A DNA stretch of 13,868 nucleotides from Spirochaetia bacterium (GCA_021736545.1 JAIPFS010000018.1:1-13868); one strand, 5' to 3'; counted from the stretch's first letter, positions 1-8,086 are shown. The notes: generated from the letters alone by a model not told the origin. Program-made: numbers and translations.

Positions 1-163
1 TGAACCCATAATACGTTCACATCAACACGAAACACGGGTGGGGTAAATGGTTTGAGCATTTGAGTGTGGAGTATCATGTCTTTACTGCTGATACGACTAC
101 CAACTCATTGGGTGATTGCTGCTGGGACGAGCTTGCCATTCTCATGACCAAACAATGGATGTA

Positions 164-249
164 CTGTAAATGGCAAGTAAGAATCACAATATTGGGGGTA
201 CAGAAAAATGTCCGCACCCATATTTGTGATTCCTGATTGCTATTTACAG
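164..249. repeat. Imperfect inverted repeat, 26-nt arms
   Basis: Arms 164-189 and 224-249 match as reverse complements at 22 of 26 positions. The match includes an uninterrupted 9-bp block (GAATCACAA / TTGTGATTC) and an 8-bp block (CTGTAAAT / ATTTACAG). The 34-base centre can fold further through GGGT/ACCC and ACA/TGT pairs, so most of the 86 bases could form one long hairpin or cruciform. It is not followed by a T-run on either strand, so it is not an ordinary terminator. A palindromic intergenic repeat or the edge of a decayed mobile element are possible readings. Confidence 0.7.
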
Positions 250-533
250 CAATTGCCCCAATCGGAGCCAAGGTATCGATTCTTTGATGCTTTGCTTTAT
301 TTTCAATATGAACTTCCCTGTTTTTTGCATTAAACAAACTTTCCCAAATTTGTCCACTCAAACTTGTAAGCAGTTTTTGAGATGTCCGGTTTATGTTATT
401 TTCCTTTGAAATCGTTAAAAAAGACCTTTTATGTACATTCTGTAAAATTATTGAACAAGATGTATAGCAATCTATAAAAACATTTGACAGAATGACACTT
501 TTTCTTATAGGGTTTTATATGAGAAAGTTTTTA

Positions 534-568
534 TTTTACACAATATTTGAAGCAAATGGATTGTAAAA
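534..568. repeat. AT-rich dyad with nested palindromic core
   Basis: Outer arms TTTTACA (534-540) and TGTAAAA (562-568) flank inner arms ATTTG (545-549) and CAAAT (553-557) around a 3-base centre, with symmetric 4-base internal loops. The exact symmetry suggests a protein-binding site or a small hairpin. No gene is visible immediately next to it, so its role is unknown. Confidence 0.5.
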
Positions 569-653
569 TGGAGATCTCTTCTGAGATTCCGAAGGCCACT
601 AGGAACAGCAAGTCAGAGGGAATAGGATGTTCTTTTGTTGCGATTCTCCCTTC

Positions 654-687
654 ATTTGACATGCCTTAGAATTTGACAGGCCTTAGA
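654..687. repeat. Tandem 17-bp direct repeat
   Basis: Two adjacent copies of a 17-bp unit lie at 654-670 and 671-687. They differ at one position (ATTTGACATGCC versus ATTTGACAGGCC, then TTAGA in both). The first nine bases of the second copy (ATTTGACAG) recur at 482-490. The repeat lies 140 bases beyond the stop of the minus-strand regulator gene. It could be slippage, a paired regulator site, or part of a wider intergenic repeat. Confidence 0.7.
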
Positions 688-827
688 GAAGTGGTGCAAA
701 TCCTGATTTTCTTCTGTTTCCCAGACCTCCTGATAAGACCAATTCTTAGTTCACTCAACTGGTTTACGGTGAAACTTTTTTGGTGGTTTGAAGGCTTACT
801 GGCGTTTAAATCCTTCCAGTTTCAAAA

Positions 828-2714
828 TCATGATGTCTGTAAAAATTTCCGTACAGTAGCTCGGTCTATTCCCAACTGGCGTGCAGTTTTGCTGATATTT
901 CCTTCATACTGTTCACAGCACGTCTTTACAATCTCTGCCTCAATCTCTTTGAGGGACCTATCTGTTTTCAGTAGTGGATTGGGATTAGCTTTCGGAATTG
1001 GATGATTATTGTTTAGCTCGCTGATCAAATCCTGTTCCATGTCATGAATATCCATGTTCATAGAAAAAAGCACGCTGACTTTTTCAGCGAAATTCCGCAG
1101 TTGTCTTATATTACCCGGCCAATGTGCAGTTTCGATAGTTTCCTTCAAGCTGGAGGGTACATACTGAGAGCTATAGCCGTATTTTCCAGCAAAAAATTGC
1201 ATAAAAGAGTTGAAAAGCGGCAGGATATCATCTTTTCTTTTTCTTAACGGTGGGATAATGATATCAAGTACCCGAAGTCGGTAGTACAAATCTTTTCTAA
1301 AATTGCCAGTTTCTGTCTCTTCATAGAGATCTTTATTGCAGGCAGCAATAAATCTAACATCAACAGAATGTATGCGGTCATCTCCGATACGCATGACCTG
1401 CTTCTCCTGCAGCACTCGCAGGAACCTTGCTTGAACACTTTTGCTCATGTCATTGACTTCATCAAGGAAAATAGTCCCCTTATGAGCCATCTCAAACAGT
1501 CCTGCCTTGCCCCCTTTCTTTGCCCCGGTGAATGCTCCTTCTGCATAGCCGAAAAGCTCGCTTTCAAGCAGACTATCGGGAAGTGCTGCGCAGTTAACTG
1601 CTACAAAGGGGCCGTCTTTTCTCAGAGATGAGTTATGAATACTCTGAGCAAACATTTCTTTACCTGAGCCAGTTTCTCCAAGAAGGAGAATTGTTGAATT
1701 AGTTTTACTATATCTTCTCGCCTTCTCAATTGTTTTGATGAAATCTGCATTTACAGCAGTCATTTCATCAAAGGAATGGGTTGCAATGAGCCCTCTTTTA
1801 ATCATTTGTTTTCTCAGTTTATCTTCCAGGTCCTTGATTCTTCCACTGCTCTGAAGGAATACAAGTGTAGCTGAATTGTTTTCACCGGCAAAAATTCTCA
1901 GGACCTCCAGCATATAATCCTTACCAGATATGGAGAGAAGATGATTTGTACGCTGATCCAGAACAGCATCAACGAAATCCTTCGGTAAGAAACTCGATTG
2001 AATGGTTCTTCCCACAAGCTGCTCGTTCGTTTTCCCGAATATTTTTAAAGCTTTCGTATTGACCATTTCTATTGTTTGCTGAGCTGTAAGATAAAATATT
2101 GCCTGCTGAGAGTGTTCCATGATTACGTTCAATCGCTTGTTTCTTACCATTTCGGTATGCATGTGACCAATAAAGTTTACTGCAGCTTCTACAGTGTCAA
2201 TTACAGCTTCGGGACCTGATTTGATAAGTTCATAACGCATTCCCATCTCTTTGGCCGTTTCAACAGAGACTGTATCACCAGTAACAACTTCTGCACCCCA
2301 TTGTTTTGCATCCTTAACAACCTGCTCGATATTTTGCTGAGTTGTAATCAGAAAATAGCCAAGGTCAATTGATAGTATCGAAGCGATGCTTCTAGCTCCA
2401 CTTATAACATTCTCATATCCAATTACGGCAATTTTTTTGTTTCTCTTTGCATGAGGGTAAATTGCACGCAGTAAGTCGTATCCTGTAACATCAATTTCGA
2501 ATGTGGGGACTGACAGGTTTTTCTGGAGCAGTGTAGCCGTGCCTCCTCTACTGATGATCATGTCTGCTTTATTTTCTCTTATACAGTTTTCAGCAGCTTT
2601 AAGGCCGGCATCAAGATCCCCATGGATAATGTTAACATCATAGGGATATGACTCAAGACACTCTTGGGCTGTTGAAGCAAGGTCAGGGTAGGGGGCTACT
2701 AGCAGGATATTCAT
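828..2714 (-). CDS. PrpR-type sigma-54-dependent transcriptional activator
   Basis: This is a 628-residue bacterial enhancer-binding protein that should activate the divergent sigma-54 promoter. Residues 1-190 form a PrpR_N-type sensor with the family motif SRGGTA at 55-60; in PrpR this domain responds to a small organic acid. Residues about 195-290 look like a PAS domain. The AAA+ core has Walker A GETGSGKE (346-353), the sigma-54 contact loop GAFTGA (393-398), Walker B TIFLDE (414-419), the arginine-finger segment FRKDLYYRL (472-480) and WPGNIRQL (532-539). A Fis-type helix-turn-helix lies at about 604-625. All catalytic motifs are intact. The ATG at 2714 is preceded by AAAGGA at good spacing. 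It is divergent from the kinase/PdxA/ABC operon and its upstream region carries the paired dyads, so it is the likely local regulator of that operon and perhaps of itself. The ligand is not known; a C4 acid or its phosphate is an inference from the neighbours. Confidence 0.93.
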   Translation of the reverse strand: MNILLVAPYPDLASTAQECLESYPYDVNIIHGDLDAGLKAAENCIRENKADMIISRGGTATLLQKNLSVPTFEIDVTGYDLLRAIYPHAKRNKKIAVIGYENVISGARSIASILSIDLGYFLITTQQNIEQVVKDAKQWGAEVVTGDTVSVETAKEMGMRYELIKSGPEAVIDTVEAAVNFIGHMHTEMVRNKRLNVIMEHSQQAIFYLTAQQTIEMVNTKALKIFGKTNEQLVGRTIQSSFLPKDFVDAVLDQRTNHLLSISGKDYMLEVLRIFAGENNSATLVFLQSSGRIKDLEDKLRKQMIKRGLIATHSFDEMTAVNADFIKTIEKARRYSKTNSTILLLGETGSGKEMFAQSIHNSSLRKDGPFVAVNCAALPDSLLESELFGYAEGAFTGAKKGGKAGLFEMAHKGTIFLDEVNDMSKSVQARFLRVLQEKQVMRIGDDRIHSVDVRFIAACNKDLYEETETGNFRKDLYYRLRVLDIIIPPLRKRKDDILPLFNSFMQFFAGKYGYSSQYVPSSLKETIETAHWPGNIRQLRNFAEKVSVLFSMNMDIHDMEQDLISELNNNHPIPKANPNPLLKTDRSLKEIEAEIVKTCCEQYEGNISKTARQLGIDRATVRKFLQTS

Positions 2715-2728
2715 AATAATTCCTTTAC

Positions 2729-2748
2729 TGATGATGAATATTTCACCA
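2729..2748. promoter_or_regulatory. Putative activator site 1 (dyad)
   Basis: Half-sites TGATGA (2729-2734) and TCACCA (2743-2748) are separated by 8 bases. The outward extension ACTG/CAGT is not complete on the inner bases but lengthens the symmetry to 7 of 8 per arm. It has the same geometry as site 2, centred 33 bp away, and lies 15 bp upstream of the regulator's start codon. A bound activator here could also repress the regulator's own transcription. Assignment to the PrpR-type protein is an inference. Confidence 0.6.
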
Positions 2749-2750
2749 GT

Positions 2751-2759
2751 ATCATATCA
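2751..2759 (-). promoter_or_regulatory. Possible extended -10 for the regulator gene
   Basis: Read on the minus strand the bases are TG-A-TATGAT, an extended -10 with five of six consensus bases. A TTGGTG at 2782-2777 would be a poor -35 with a 20-bp spacer. Transcription would start near 2744, giving a leader of about 30 bases. The element lies between the two dyads, so activator binding should interfere with it. It is a weak prediction. Confidence 0.3.
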
Positions 2760-2761
2760 TG

Positions 2762-2781
2762 TGGTGATAAATTCGTCACCA
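2762..2781. promoter_or_regulatory. Putative activator site 2 (perfect half-sites)
   Basis: TGGTGA (2762-2767) and TCACCA (2776-2781) are perfect inverted half-sites with an 8-base spacer. The centre lies about 106 bp upstream of the predicted sigma-54 transcription start and site 1 about 139 bp upstream. These are normal distances for enhancer sites of AAA+ activators. The 33-bp centre spacing is three helical turns, so both sites face the same side of the DNA. Confidence 0.7.
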
Positions 2782-2850
2782 ATTTTCTTCATGTTTTCAT
2801 CATAACCTCAAACTAAAGGTGTAGAAAGTCAAAAAATTGGTTTTATTTAT

Positions 2851-2868
2851 TTGGCATATAAATTGCAT
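2851..2868 (+). promoter_or_regulatory. Sigma-54 (-24/-12) promoter
   Basis: TTGGCAT (2851-2857) and TTGCA (2863-2867) are separated by five bases, against the consensus TGGCAC-N5-TTGCA. The invariant GG falls at 2853-2854 and GC at 2865-2866, exactly 12 bp apart. Setting the C at -12 puts the transcription start at about 2878. It points into the kinase-dehydrogenase gene and is paired with a divergent sigma-54 activator gene, which strongly supports the call. Confidence 0.88.
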
Positions 2869-2878
2869 TGGTTTTATT

Positions 2879-5356
2879 ATGGAAAAAATGCACATCAAGA
2901 AAATGATACTGGCAGATGATCTCACGGGGGCAAATGACACTGGGGTACATTTTCTCTCCGAAAGCGAGGAAGTTACTGTAATTGTTGATACCGAACTTGA
3001 ACTGGATATACGGCTGGGTGAGACAACAGTAATTAACACAGATACAAGATTGCTCAAGCCGGAGGAAGCCTATAACAAAATACACAGTCTAATGAAAACA
3101 TATATGCCCTTAGGTCCAAGTGCTATATTCAAGAAGATCGATTCTACCCTAAGAGGGAATGTTGGATCAGAGGTTGAAGCACTCCTGGATTTTACCGGAT
3201 GCTCAGTAGCTTGTATCGCCAGTGCTTCTCCACGTAATGGGAGAACGGTAAGGAACGGTCTATGTTATGTAAATAATGTACTTCTAGCTGAAACCGAGAT
3301 AGCAGAGGATCCCTTTAATCCTGTTCAAATTTCGTCTCTCTCTGATATTATTGCTAAGCAGTCCTCACGGCAGATTGCAGTCCTGGAGCTATCAGCAATA
3401 CGCTCTACTGGGGCTGAGGGTTTTAAAAAGCTTTCACAGCTCCTGGATAGTGGAGCTGAGATCATAATTGCGGATTCTGAGACATCAGATGATCTCAAGA
3501 GAGTGCAGAGCTTATTCTCCAGGCTGAATAGAAATATACTGTATGTCGGATCAGCCGGTTTGTTTCATGCTATTCGCGACGAATCATCACATTTACCTAA
3601 AACACATATAGCAGACTGCGGAAATAGGAGTTCCAACATGTTGTTCATTGTTGGTTCTCTTATGGGGACAACGCAGAGGCAGGTGGATTATCTCTGTAGG
3701 AATAAAGAGGTTTCAGAGTTTCAGTTGAAAACCGAAGAACTTATTCGTGAGGACAATACAGCTATCATTCGAAGATATGCTGAAGATGCAGTGAAGGGAT
3801 TCTGCGGGTCATCTATTGTACTCTTGAAGACTGACCGAATGAAGACTGACGTGCCTATGGCTTCAGGAAAAGTGGGCCGTGCCTTAGGGGAAATTATGTG
3901 TGAAATTATTCGGGCTGTTGATATGGGAGCTATTATAGTTACCGGGGGAGATACGGCTTTGAATGTTTTAAAAGAGATGAAAGTGAGTAGTCTGAAACTT
4001 ATTGATGAAGTTCTTCCGGGCATCCCTGCTGCACGACTTGAAACTGTCTTTGGCAATGGATCCTTAATTTTTGTGACTAAGGCAGGTTCCTATGGGGAGG
4101 AGGATGCCCTGAAGGGAGTTGCAGATTATGTGCAGGCTGTTTGCGGAAATATTAAGCCGAAATTGAAAATAGATACAAGATTGGAGTGGACTATGAAGAA
4201 AGAATTTGATATCTCTTTCCCCAAAAGGACAATGTTTGGCGATGGAGCCCTGCGTAAGTTGGGAAGACTTCTTGCAGAATACAGGTTTGAACGTTCAGTT
4301 ATCCTGATGGATGATGGAATAAAAAGGAGCGGAATCGGAGAGCGTGTCTCTCAAGAGCTTTCTCATGCCGGAATTGAGTTTTTTGTAATTGATGATCTGC
4401 CGAGAGAACCGGCAGACACAGACGTTGACAGGGTTATCAGTCAAGTAAAAACTTACAAACCCGATAACGTTGTTGCAGTAGGCGGAGGTTCAGTTCTTGA
4501 TGTTGGAAAGTTGTGTTCTGTCTTAACAAAATCTCAGTCAAAAGTTATCCGTCTGCTTGATGGTGAAGCGATACCCTCCCACACGTTGTTCACTACCCTT
4601 ATTCCTACGACCAGCGGAACAGGATCTGAGGCTACCAAAAATGCAATTATAGCAATACCGGCAAGGAATACAAAAGCAGCAGTAGTTCACGAAAGACTGC
4701 TGCCTGATTTCGTTATACTGGATCCCCAGTTAACGGTGAGGATGCCTGTGGGGATAACAGCCGCAACCGGGATGGATGCATTGTGCCATGCAATGGAGTG
4801 TTATCTCTCCAATAAGGCGAATCAGATGAGTGATTTGCTTGCTCTTCATGCAATCGAACTGATTGCGAAATCCCTGAGGAGGGCAGCCGTAAACGGAGAA
4901 GATATTGAAGCACGAAGCGATATGCTCCTTGCTTCGTACTATGCCGGAACCTGTATAAGCCTTTCGGGGACAAATGCTGTTCATGCGCTTTCCTATCCCC
5001 TTGGTACTGTCTATCACATACCCCACGGGCACTCAAATGCCGTACTGCTTCCCTTTGTAATGGAAAAAAACCTTCCGTCTCTCCCGGAGAAGTGCGAACG
5101 TATCGCAGTTGCTTTCGGATATGATCAAAAAGGAGCTTCAGATCCAGTAGTATTTCTCGTACGTGAACTCCATCAGCTGCTGAAGGACCTTGATATCAAT
5201 ACATCTCTGCAAAGTTTCGGTGTAAAACGAGAGGATGTTCCTAGTTTGGTTGAGACAGCGTATGGAAACAGGAGACTCATGGATAACAATCCTGTCGATC
5301 TTACAAAAGAAGAGATCGAGGATATCTATTATACACTTTTGGGAGAAGCAAAATGA
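2879..5356 (+). CDS. Fused DUF1537 four-carbon acid sugar kinase / iron-containing alcohol dehydrogenase
   Basis: This is one unbroken 825-codon frame with two enzymes. Residues 1 to about 420 are a DUF1537 kinase: ADDLTGANDTG (12-22), KKIDSTLRGN (85-94), GGDTA (356-360) and TKAGSYG (400-406). DUF1537 enzymes phosphorylate C4 sugar acids such as D-threonate and D-erythronate at O-4. Residues about 439-825 are a full group III Fe-type alcohol dehydrogenase. It has the NAD-binding GGGSVLDVGK (535-544), TSGTGSE, and metal ligands by homology D633, H637, H702 and H716. The position equivalent to FucO His267 is Tyr (HALSYP), as in some subfamilies. A TTG at 2837 extends the frame, but it lies upstream of the sigma-54 promoter and cannot be the start. 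ATG 2879 or 2888 fits the kinase N-terminus. No Shine-Dalgarno is present. It overlaps pdxA by ATGA. The domain functions are secure as families; the dehydrogenase substrate is unknown. Confidence 0.9.
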   Translation: MEKMHIKKMILADDLTGANDTGVHFLSESEEVTVIVDTELELDIRLGETTVINTDTRLLKPEEAYNKIHSLMKTYMPLGPSAIFKKIDSTLRGNVGSEVEALLDFTGCSVACIASASPRNGRTVRNGLCYVNNVLLAETEIAEDPFNPVQISSLSDIIAKQSSRQIAVLELSAIRSTGAEGFKKLSQLLDSGAEIIIADSETSDDLKRVQSLFSRLNRNILYVGSAGLFHAIRDESSHLPKTHIADCGNRSSNMLFIVGSLMGTTQRQVDYLCRNKEVSEFQLKTEELIREDNTAIIRRYAEDAVKGFCGSSIVLLKTDRMKTDVPMASGKVGRALGEIMCEIIRAVDMGAIIVTGGDTALNVLKEMKVSSLKLIDEVLPGIPAARLETVFGNGSLIFVTKAGSYGEEDALKGVADYVQAVCGNIKPKLKIDTRLEWTMKKEFDISFPKRTMFGDGALRKLGRLLAEYRFERSVILMDDGIKRSGIGERVSQELSHAGIEFFVIDDLPREPADTDVDRVISQVKTYKPDNVVAVGGGSVLDVGKLCSVLTKSQSKVIRLLDGEAIPSHTLFTTLIPTTSGTGSEATKNAIIAIPARNTKAAVVHERLLPDFVILDPQLTVRMPVGITAATGMDALCHAMECYLSNKANQMSDLLALHAIELIAKSLRRAAVNGEDIEARSDMLLASYYAGTCISLSGTNAVHALSYPLGTVYHIPHGHSNAVLLPFVMEKNLPSLPEKCERIAVAFGYDQKGASDPVVFLVRELHQLLKDLDINTSLQSFGVKREDVPSLVETAYGNRRLMDNNPVDLTKEEIEDIYYTLLGEAK
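4183..4195 (+). promoter_or_regulatory. Possible internal ribosome binding site and start for a free dehydrogenase
   Basis: GGAG at 4183-4186 is six bases before an in-frame ATG (4193-4195), exactly at the kinase/dehydrogenase junction. Starting there would give a free Fe-ADH of 387 residues beginning MKKEFDISFP, which is a normal full length for the family. Either this is a relic of two once-separate genes or both the fusion and a free dehydrogenase are made. Confidence 0.4.
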
Positions 5357-6387
5357 AAAAACCGGTATTGGGGGTTACTATGGGTGATCCCGCAGGTATT
5401 GGCCCTGAAATACTGATAAAAGCAGCATCAGATCCACAGATGCGTGATTCCTGCCATATGATAGCTATTGCTGATCCCTTTGTTCTTGGCCAGGCTAACA
5501 AACTGCTGGGAAAGCCGATTGAATTAGTGACTATCTCCAGCTGCAATTCTGAATACCTGGAAAGTCTTTCAGAAAATCAGTTGGCAGTATACCCATCCGG
5601 ATCAAGAATTAAACAGCCAGTTTCATATGGTCAAGTTAGGGGAGAGTACGGTAAAGCCGCCTATGATTCGATCATAGCTGCTATCGATCTTGCAATCAGT
5701 AAAGAGATTGATGGAGTTGTAACTAATCCCATCAATAAAGAATCACTGCGTGCTTCTGGGGTGGAACATGCTGGGCACACCGAAATATTTGCAGACAGAA
5801 CAGGAACAAAAAACGTTACTATGATGCTCTCTCACGGACCTATTCGAGTTGTGCATGTCTCTACACATATTTCTCTTAGGGAAGCATGCGATTGGGTAAA
5901 AAAACCGCGTGTTCTGGAAGTTATAAAGCTTGCCTATCAGGCAGTTGTGAGTCTTGATGCCCATCCAAAGCCCATTGCTGTTGCTGGACTGAATCCGCAT
6001 GCTGGAGAAAAAGGACTGTTTGGTGATGAAGAGATTCAGCAAATTATTCCTGCAATTGAAGAAGCTTCACTTATGGGAATTAATGTTGTAGGTCCTCTTC
6101 CTCCAGATACAGTCTTTTCACGAGCTGTAGGTGGGGAATTTTCCTGTGTTGTTGCCATGTATCACGATCAGGGGCATATACCGGTGAAAATGGCGGGATT
6201 TCAAGTAGATCCGGAAACTGGAACATTCAAGGAGATTTCCGGTGTAAACATTACTCTTGGCTTGCCAATTATCAGAACTTCGGTTGACCATGGAACGGCT
6301 TTCGATCTTGCAGGTACTGGCAAAGCCAGTGAGGCAAGTCTCAAACAGGCTTTATTTTATGCTGTGGGCTTATATTCGCGTAATTAA
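5353..6387 (+). CDS. PdxA-family 4-phospho-sugar-acid dehydrogenase (PdxA2-like)
   Basis: This 344-residue protein belongs to the PdxA family of NAD-dependent, divalent-metal 4-hydroxythreonine-4-phosphate dehydrogenases. The metal histidines align as H172 (THISL), H216 (NPHAGE) and H271 (YHDQGH), and the substrate segment HTE is at 142-144. The spacing of the three histidines closely follows E. coli PdxA (166, 211, 266). Next to a DUF1537 kinase and in no vitamin B6 context, it is best read as the PdxA2 subgroup. That enzyme oxidises and decarboxylates 4-phospho-D-threonate or -erythronate to dihydroxyacetone phosphate. The ATG overlaps the preceding stop, so the two are probably translationally coupled. 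A true pyridoxine-synthesis role cannot be excluded from sequence alone, but it is less likely given the operon. Confidence 0.9.
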   Translation: MKKPVLGVTMGDPAGIGPEILIKAASDPQMRDSCHMIAIADPFVLGQANKLLGKPIELVTISSCNSEYLESLSENQLAVYPSGSRIKQPVSYGQVRGEYGKAAYDSIIAAIDLAISKEIDGVVTNPINKESLRASGVEHAGHTEIFADRTGTKNVTMMLSHGPIRVVHVSTHISLREACDWVKKPRVLEVIKLAYQAVVSLDAHPKPIAVAGLNPHAGEKGLFGDEEIQQIIPAIEEASLMGINVVGPLPPDTVFSRAVGGEFSCVVAMYHDQGHIPVKMAGFQVDPETGTFKEISGVNITLGLPIIRTSVDHGTAFDLAGTGKASEASLKQALFYAVGLYSRN

Positions 6388-6438
6388 ATAAGTAAAATAT
6401 GGCAGATAAACTGCTATAAATAATAAGGAGGAATTTAT

Positions 6439-8073
6439 ATGAAAAAAAGAGCATTAGTAATTTTTATTCTGGGAATCTTTATATCAGCATTTGCTTTTGC
6501 CAGCGGTTCTCAGGAAGCTCAGGATTCTGATCAAGTTTTACGAATTATCCATCCAGTAAACAGTGCTAACTGGTCGCCGCTCAATGGCGGTGGTCACGAG
6601 GTCCGCTGGTTATCTCTGCAGTGGGCAAGTCCCCTCTATTTTGATGCAGATGGTGAAATACAGCCGTATGTGTTTGAAAGTTGGAAGGGAAATAGTGATA
6701 ATACGGTATGGACCTTCAGCATAGCTGAGGACGCTGTTTTTTCAGATGGGAGTCCGATTACTGCAGATGACGTAGTTGGTACGTGGAATCTTTCAACTAG
6801 ACCAAGTACACAGCATCAGCGTGTTAACTTGTTTCTCTCTGGTGTAGAGGGCTTTGATGCAGTTAGTACCGGAAAGCAGGAAAACCTTACAGGACTTGAA
6901 ATAAAAGACATAAGTACTGTGGAGGTAACTCTTTCCGAACCCGATCCTATTTTTTACCAGAAGATCGCTACAGCGCTTATTCCACCTGTGAAAATTTCAC
7001 AAGCTCAAGATGAAAACGGCAGACAAATAAGTGAATGGTGGCATCCTGACAATGATCCAGCTGTCAGTGGTCCATTTATGCCGGAAAAGATGAACTTGGA
7101 TACTGGTGAAATTATACTGGTTAAGAACCCGAACTTTTTTGGTCCCGAGCCTAAGCTTGACAAAATTATCATAAATACCGTTGAAGATGCTCTTACTGCT
7201 ACAGTTATGCTGCAAAGAGGCCAAATGGATGCGCACACAGAGCTAAATACTCCTACAATGATCCAGGATCTCGGTAGAGATTTTGCTGAAGGTTCAATGC
7301 TTGCCAAGGGACACCACTTCTGGTTTGACTCAAGCAAAGCTCCAATGGATGATCCTTTAGTACGAAAGGCCTTGATTCTTGCCGTTGACAGTGAACAGAT
7401 GTTCAATGTTGCTTTTCCAGAAGGTCCCCATCAGCCAGCTACCCAGATTGTAAACAAAGTTCCTGGTGTTGATCCGGATTTTGAAGCGTATGGATTTGCC
7501 CCAGAAGAAGCAAAAAAGGCACTTGCAGAATCAACATACGGCAATGCAAAAAATCTACCAAAGATCATGTTTGTTGGTGTAAGCAATCCTTCGCATGAAG
7601 CGGCGGCACAGTATGTAGCTGAACAGTGGAGACGTGTTCTAGGAGTAGAGGGAACAGAGATGAAACCGCAGATCGACAGCTATGAGGGAACTGACCAGGG
7701 GAACGTTCAGGTCTTTCGTGATGATGTAGGAACTAGAGTACCTGATATCGTATCTTATCTGATGGGTTCAATCCATTCCTCCTCAGGGAATGCGGAGAGA
7801 AAGATGGGTGGTTTCTCCAATGCAGAGATTGATGCCCTCCTTGAAGAAGCATCAACAAAATCTGTAAATGATCCGGACAGAATTAATCTTGCACAGGAAG
7901 CTCAGCGAATTTTTCGTGATCAGTGGCAGTACATCCCATATAGATACGATACAATGTCTAAGTGGGCTATGCCTTGGGTAAAGAATTTTGAAAAAAATGA
8001 TGACTGGCAGGTAATTAAGCCGTGGGCAGTTAGTATTGATATTGAACAAAAAGAAGAGATGACTAAAAGATAA
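6439..8073 (+). CDS. ABC transporter substrate-binding protein, family 5 (Opp/Dpp type)
   Basis: This is a 544-residue extracytoplasmic binding protein that would capture the imported substrate and deliver it to the permeases encoded downstream. The N-terminus is a classical signal peptide: MKKR, then a hydrophobic run to about residue 19, then AFA-SGS, with likely cleavage after A21. There is no lipobox cysteine, so it is probably soluble in the periplasm or anchored otherwise. The early mature part shows the family-5 pattern of predicted substrate site, output potential and FSDGSPITADDV (a WTFSI...FSDG segment). Length is typical for peptide-class binding proteins. A strong AAGGAGG lies 8 bases before the ATG. 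Members of this family carry peptides, but also sugars, opines and other ligands; the cargo here is inferred from the enzymes, not seen. A stable stem-loop follows the stop codon. Confidence 0.92.
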   Translation: MKKRALVIFILGIFISAFAFASGSQEAQDSDQVLRIIHPVNSANWSPLNGGGHEVRWLSLQWASPLYFDADGEIQPYVFESWKGNSDNTVWTFSIAEDAVFSDGSPITADDVVGTWNLSTRPSTQHQRVNLFLSGVEGFDAVSTGKQENLTGLEIKDISTVEVTLSEPDPIFYQKIATALIPPVKISQAQDENGRQISEWWHPDNDPAVSGPFMPEKMNLDTGEIILVKNPNFFGPEPKLDKIIINTVEDALTATVMLQRGQMDAHTELNTPTMIQDLGRDFAEGSMLAKGHHFWFDSSKAPMDDPLVRKALILAVDSEQMFNVAFPEGPHQPATQIVNKVPGVDPDFEAYGFAPEEAKKALAESTYGNAKNLPKIMFVGVSNPSHEAAAQYVAEQWRRVLGVEGTEMKPQIDSYEGTDQGNVQVFRDDVGTRVPDIVSYLMGSIHSSSGNAERKMGGFSNAEIDALLEEASTKSVNDPDRINLAQEAQRIFRDQWQYIPYRYDTMSKWAMPWVKNFEKNDDWQVIKPWAVSIDIEQKEEMTKR

Positions 8074-8086
8074 GAACGTTTCAATT

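Larger units (their letters stand above)
1..827. other. Left flank with no supportable gene
   Basis: I find no credible coding gene in this stretch. The only frames of any length lack a ribosome binding site and a recognisable family: a minus frame from a TTG at 361 to 74, a plus frame without upstream start at 12-236, and a plus frame opposite the regulator's end. Bases 400-570 are very AT-rich. What it does hold are an imperfect palindrome (164-249), an AT-rich dyad (534-568) and a tandem 17-bp repeat (654-687), described separately. It could be a decayed mobile-element remnant or a regulatory flank; the sequence does not decide. No clear rho-independent terminator for the regulator gene is visible between 700 and 827. 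Confidence 0.5.

Noticed and set aside
12..236. Plus-strand 74-codon open frame that looked like a transposase tail (HGWGKWFEHL)
   Set aside because: No start, a stop just upstream at 9-11, and no transposase motif I can name; a similarity search would be needed to revive it.
74..361. Minus-strand 95-residue frame
   Set aside because: It starts at TTG with no ribosome binding site, lies across the palindrome and resembles no family I know.
484..511. TTGACA and TATAGG with 16-bp spacer on the plus strand
   Set aside because: The -10 matches only four of six bases and no gene lies downstream on that strand before the antisense regulator.
740..827. Terminator for the regulator gene
   Set aside because: Only a 5-bp stem (ACTGG/CCAGT) with a long loop is found and the minus strand has no T-run after it.
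673..1005. Plus-strand 110-residue frame at the regulator's 3' end
   Set aside because: Most of it is antisense to the conserved HTH region of the regulator and it has no ribosome binding site.
2837..2878. Upstream TTG extension of the fusion protein
   Set aside because: The -24/-12 promoter lies inside this extension, so it would not be in the mRNA, and the extra residues match nothing in the kinase family.
4713..5036. Minus-strand frames of 100-107 residues within the dehydrogenase region
   Set aside because: Shadows of a strongly conserved Fe-ADH domain; no start signals or family similarity.
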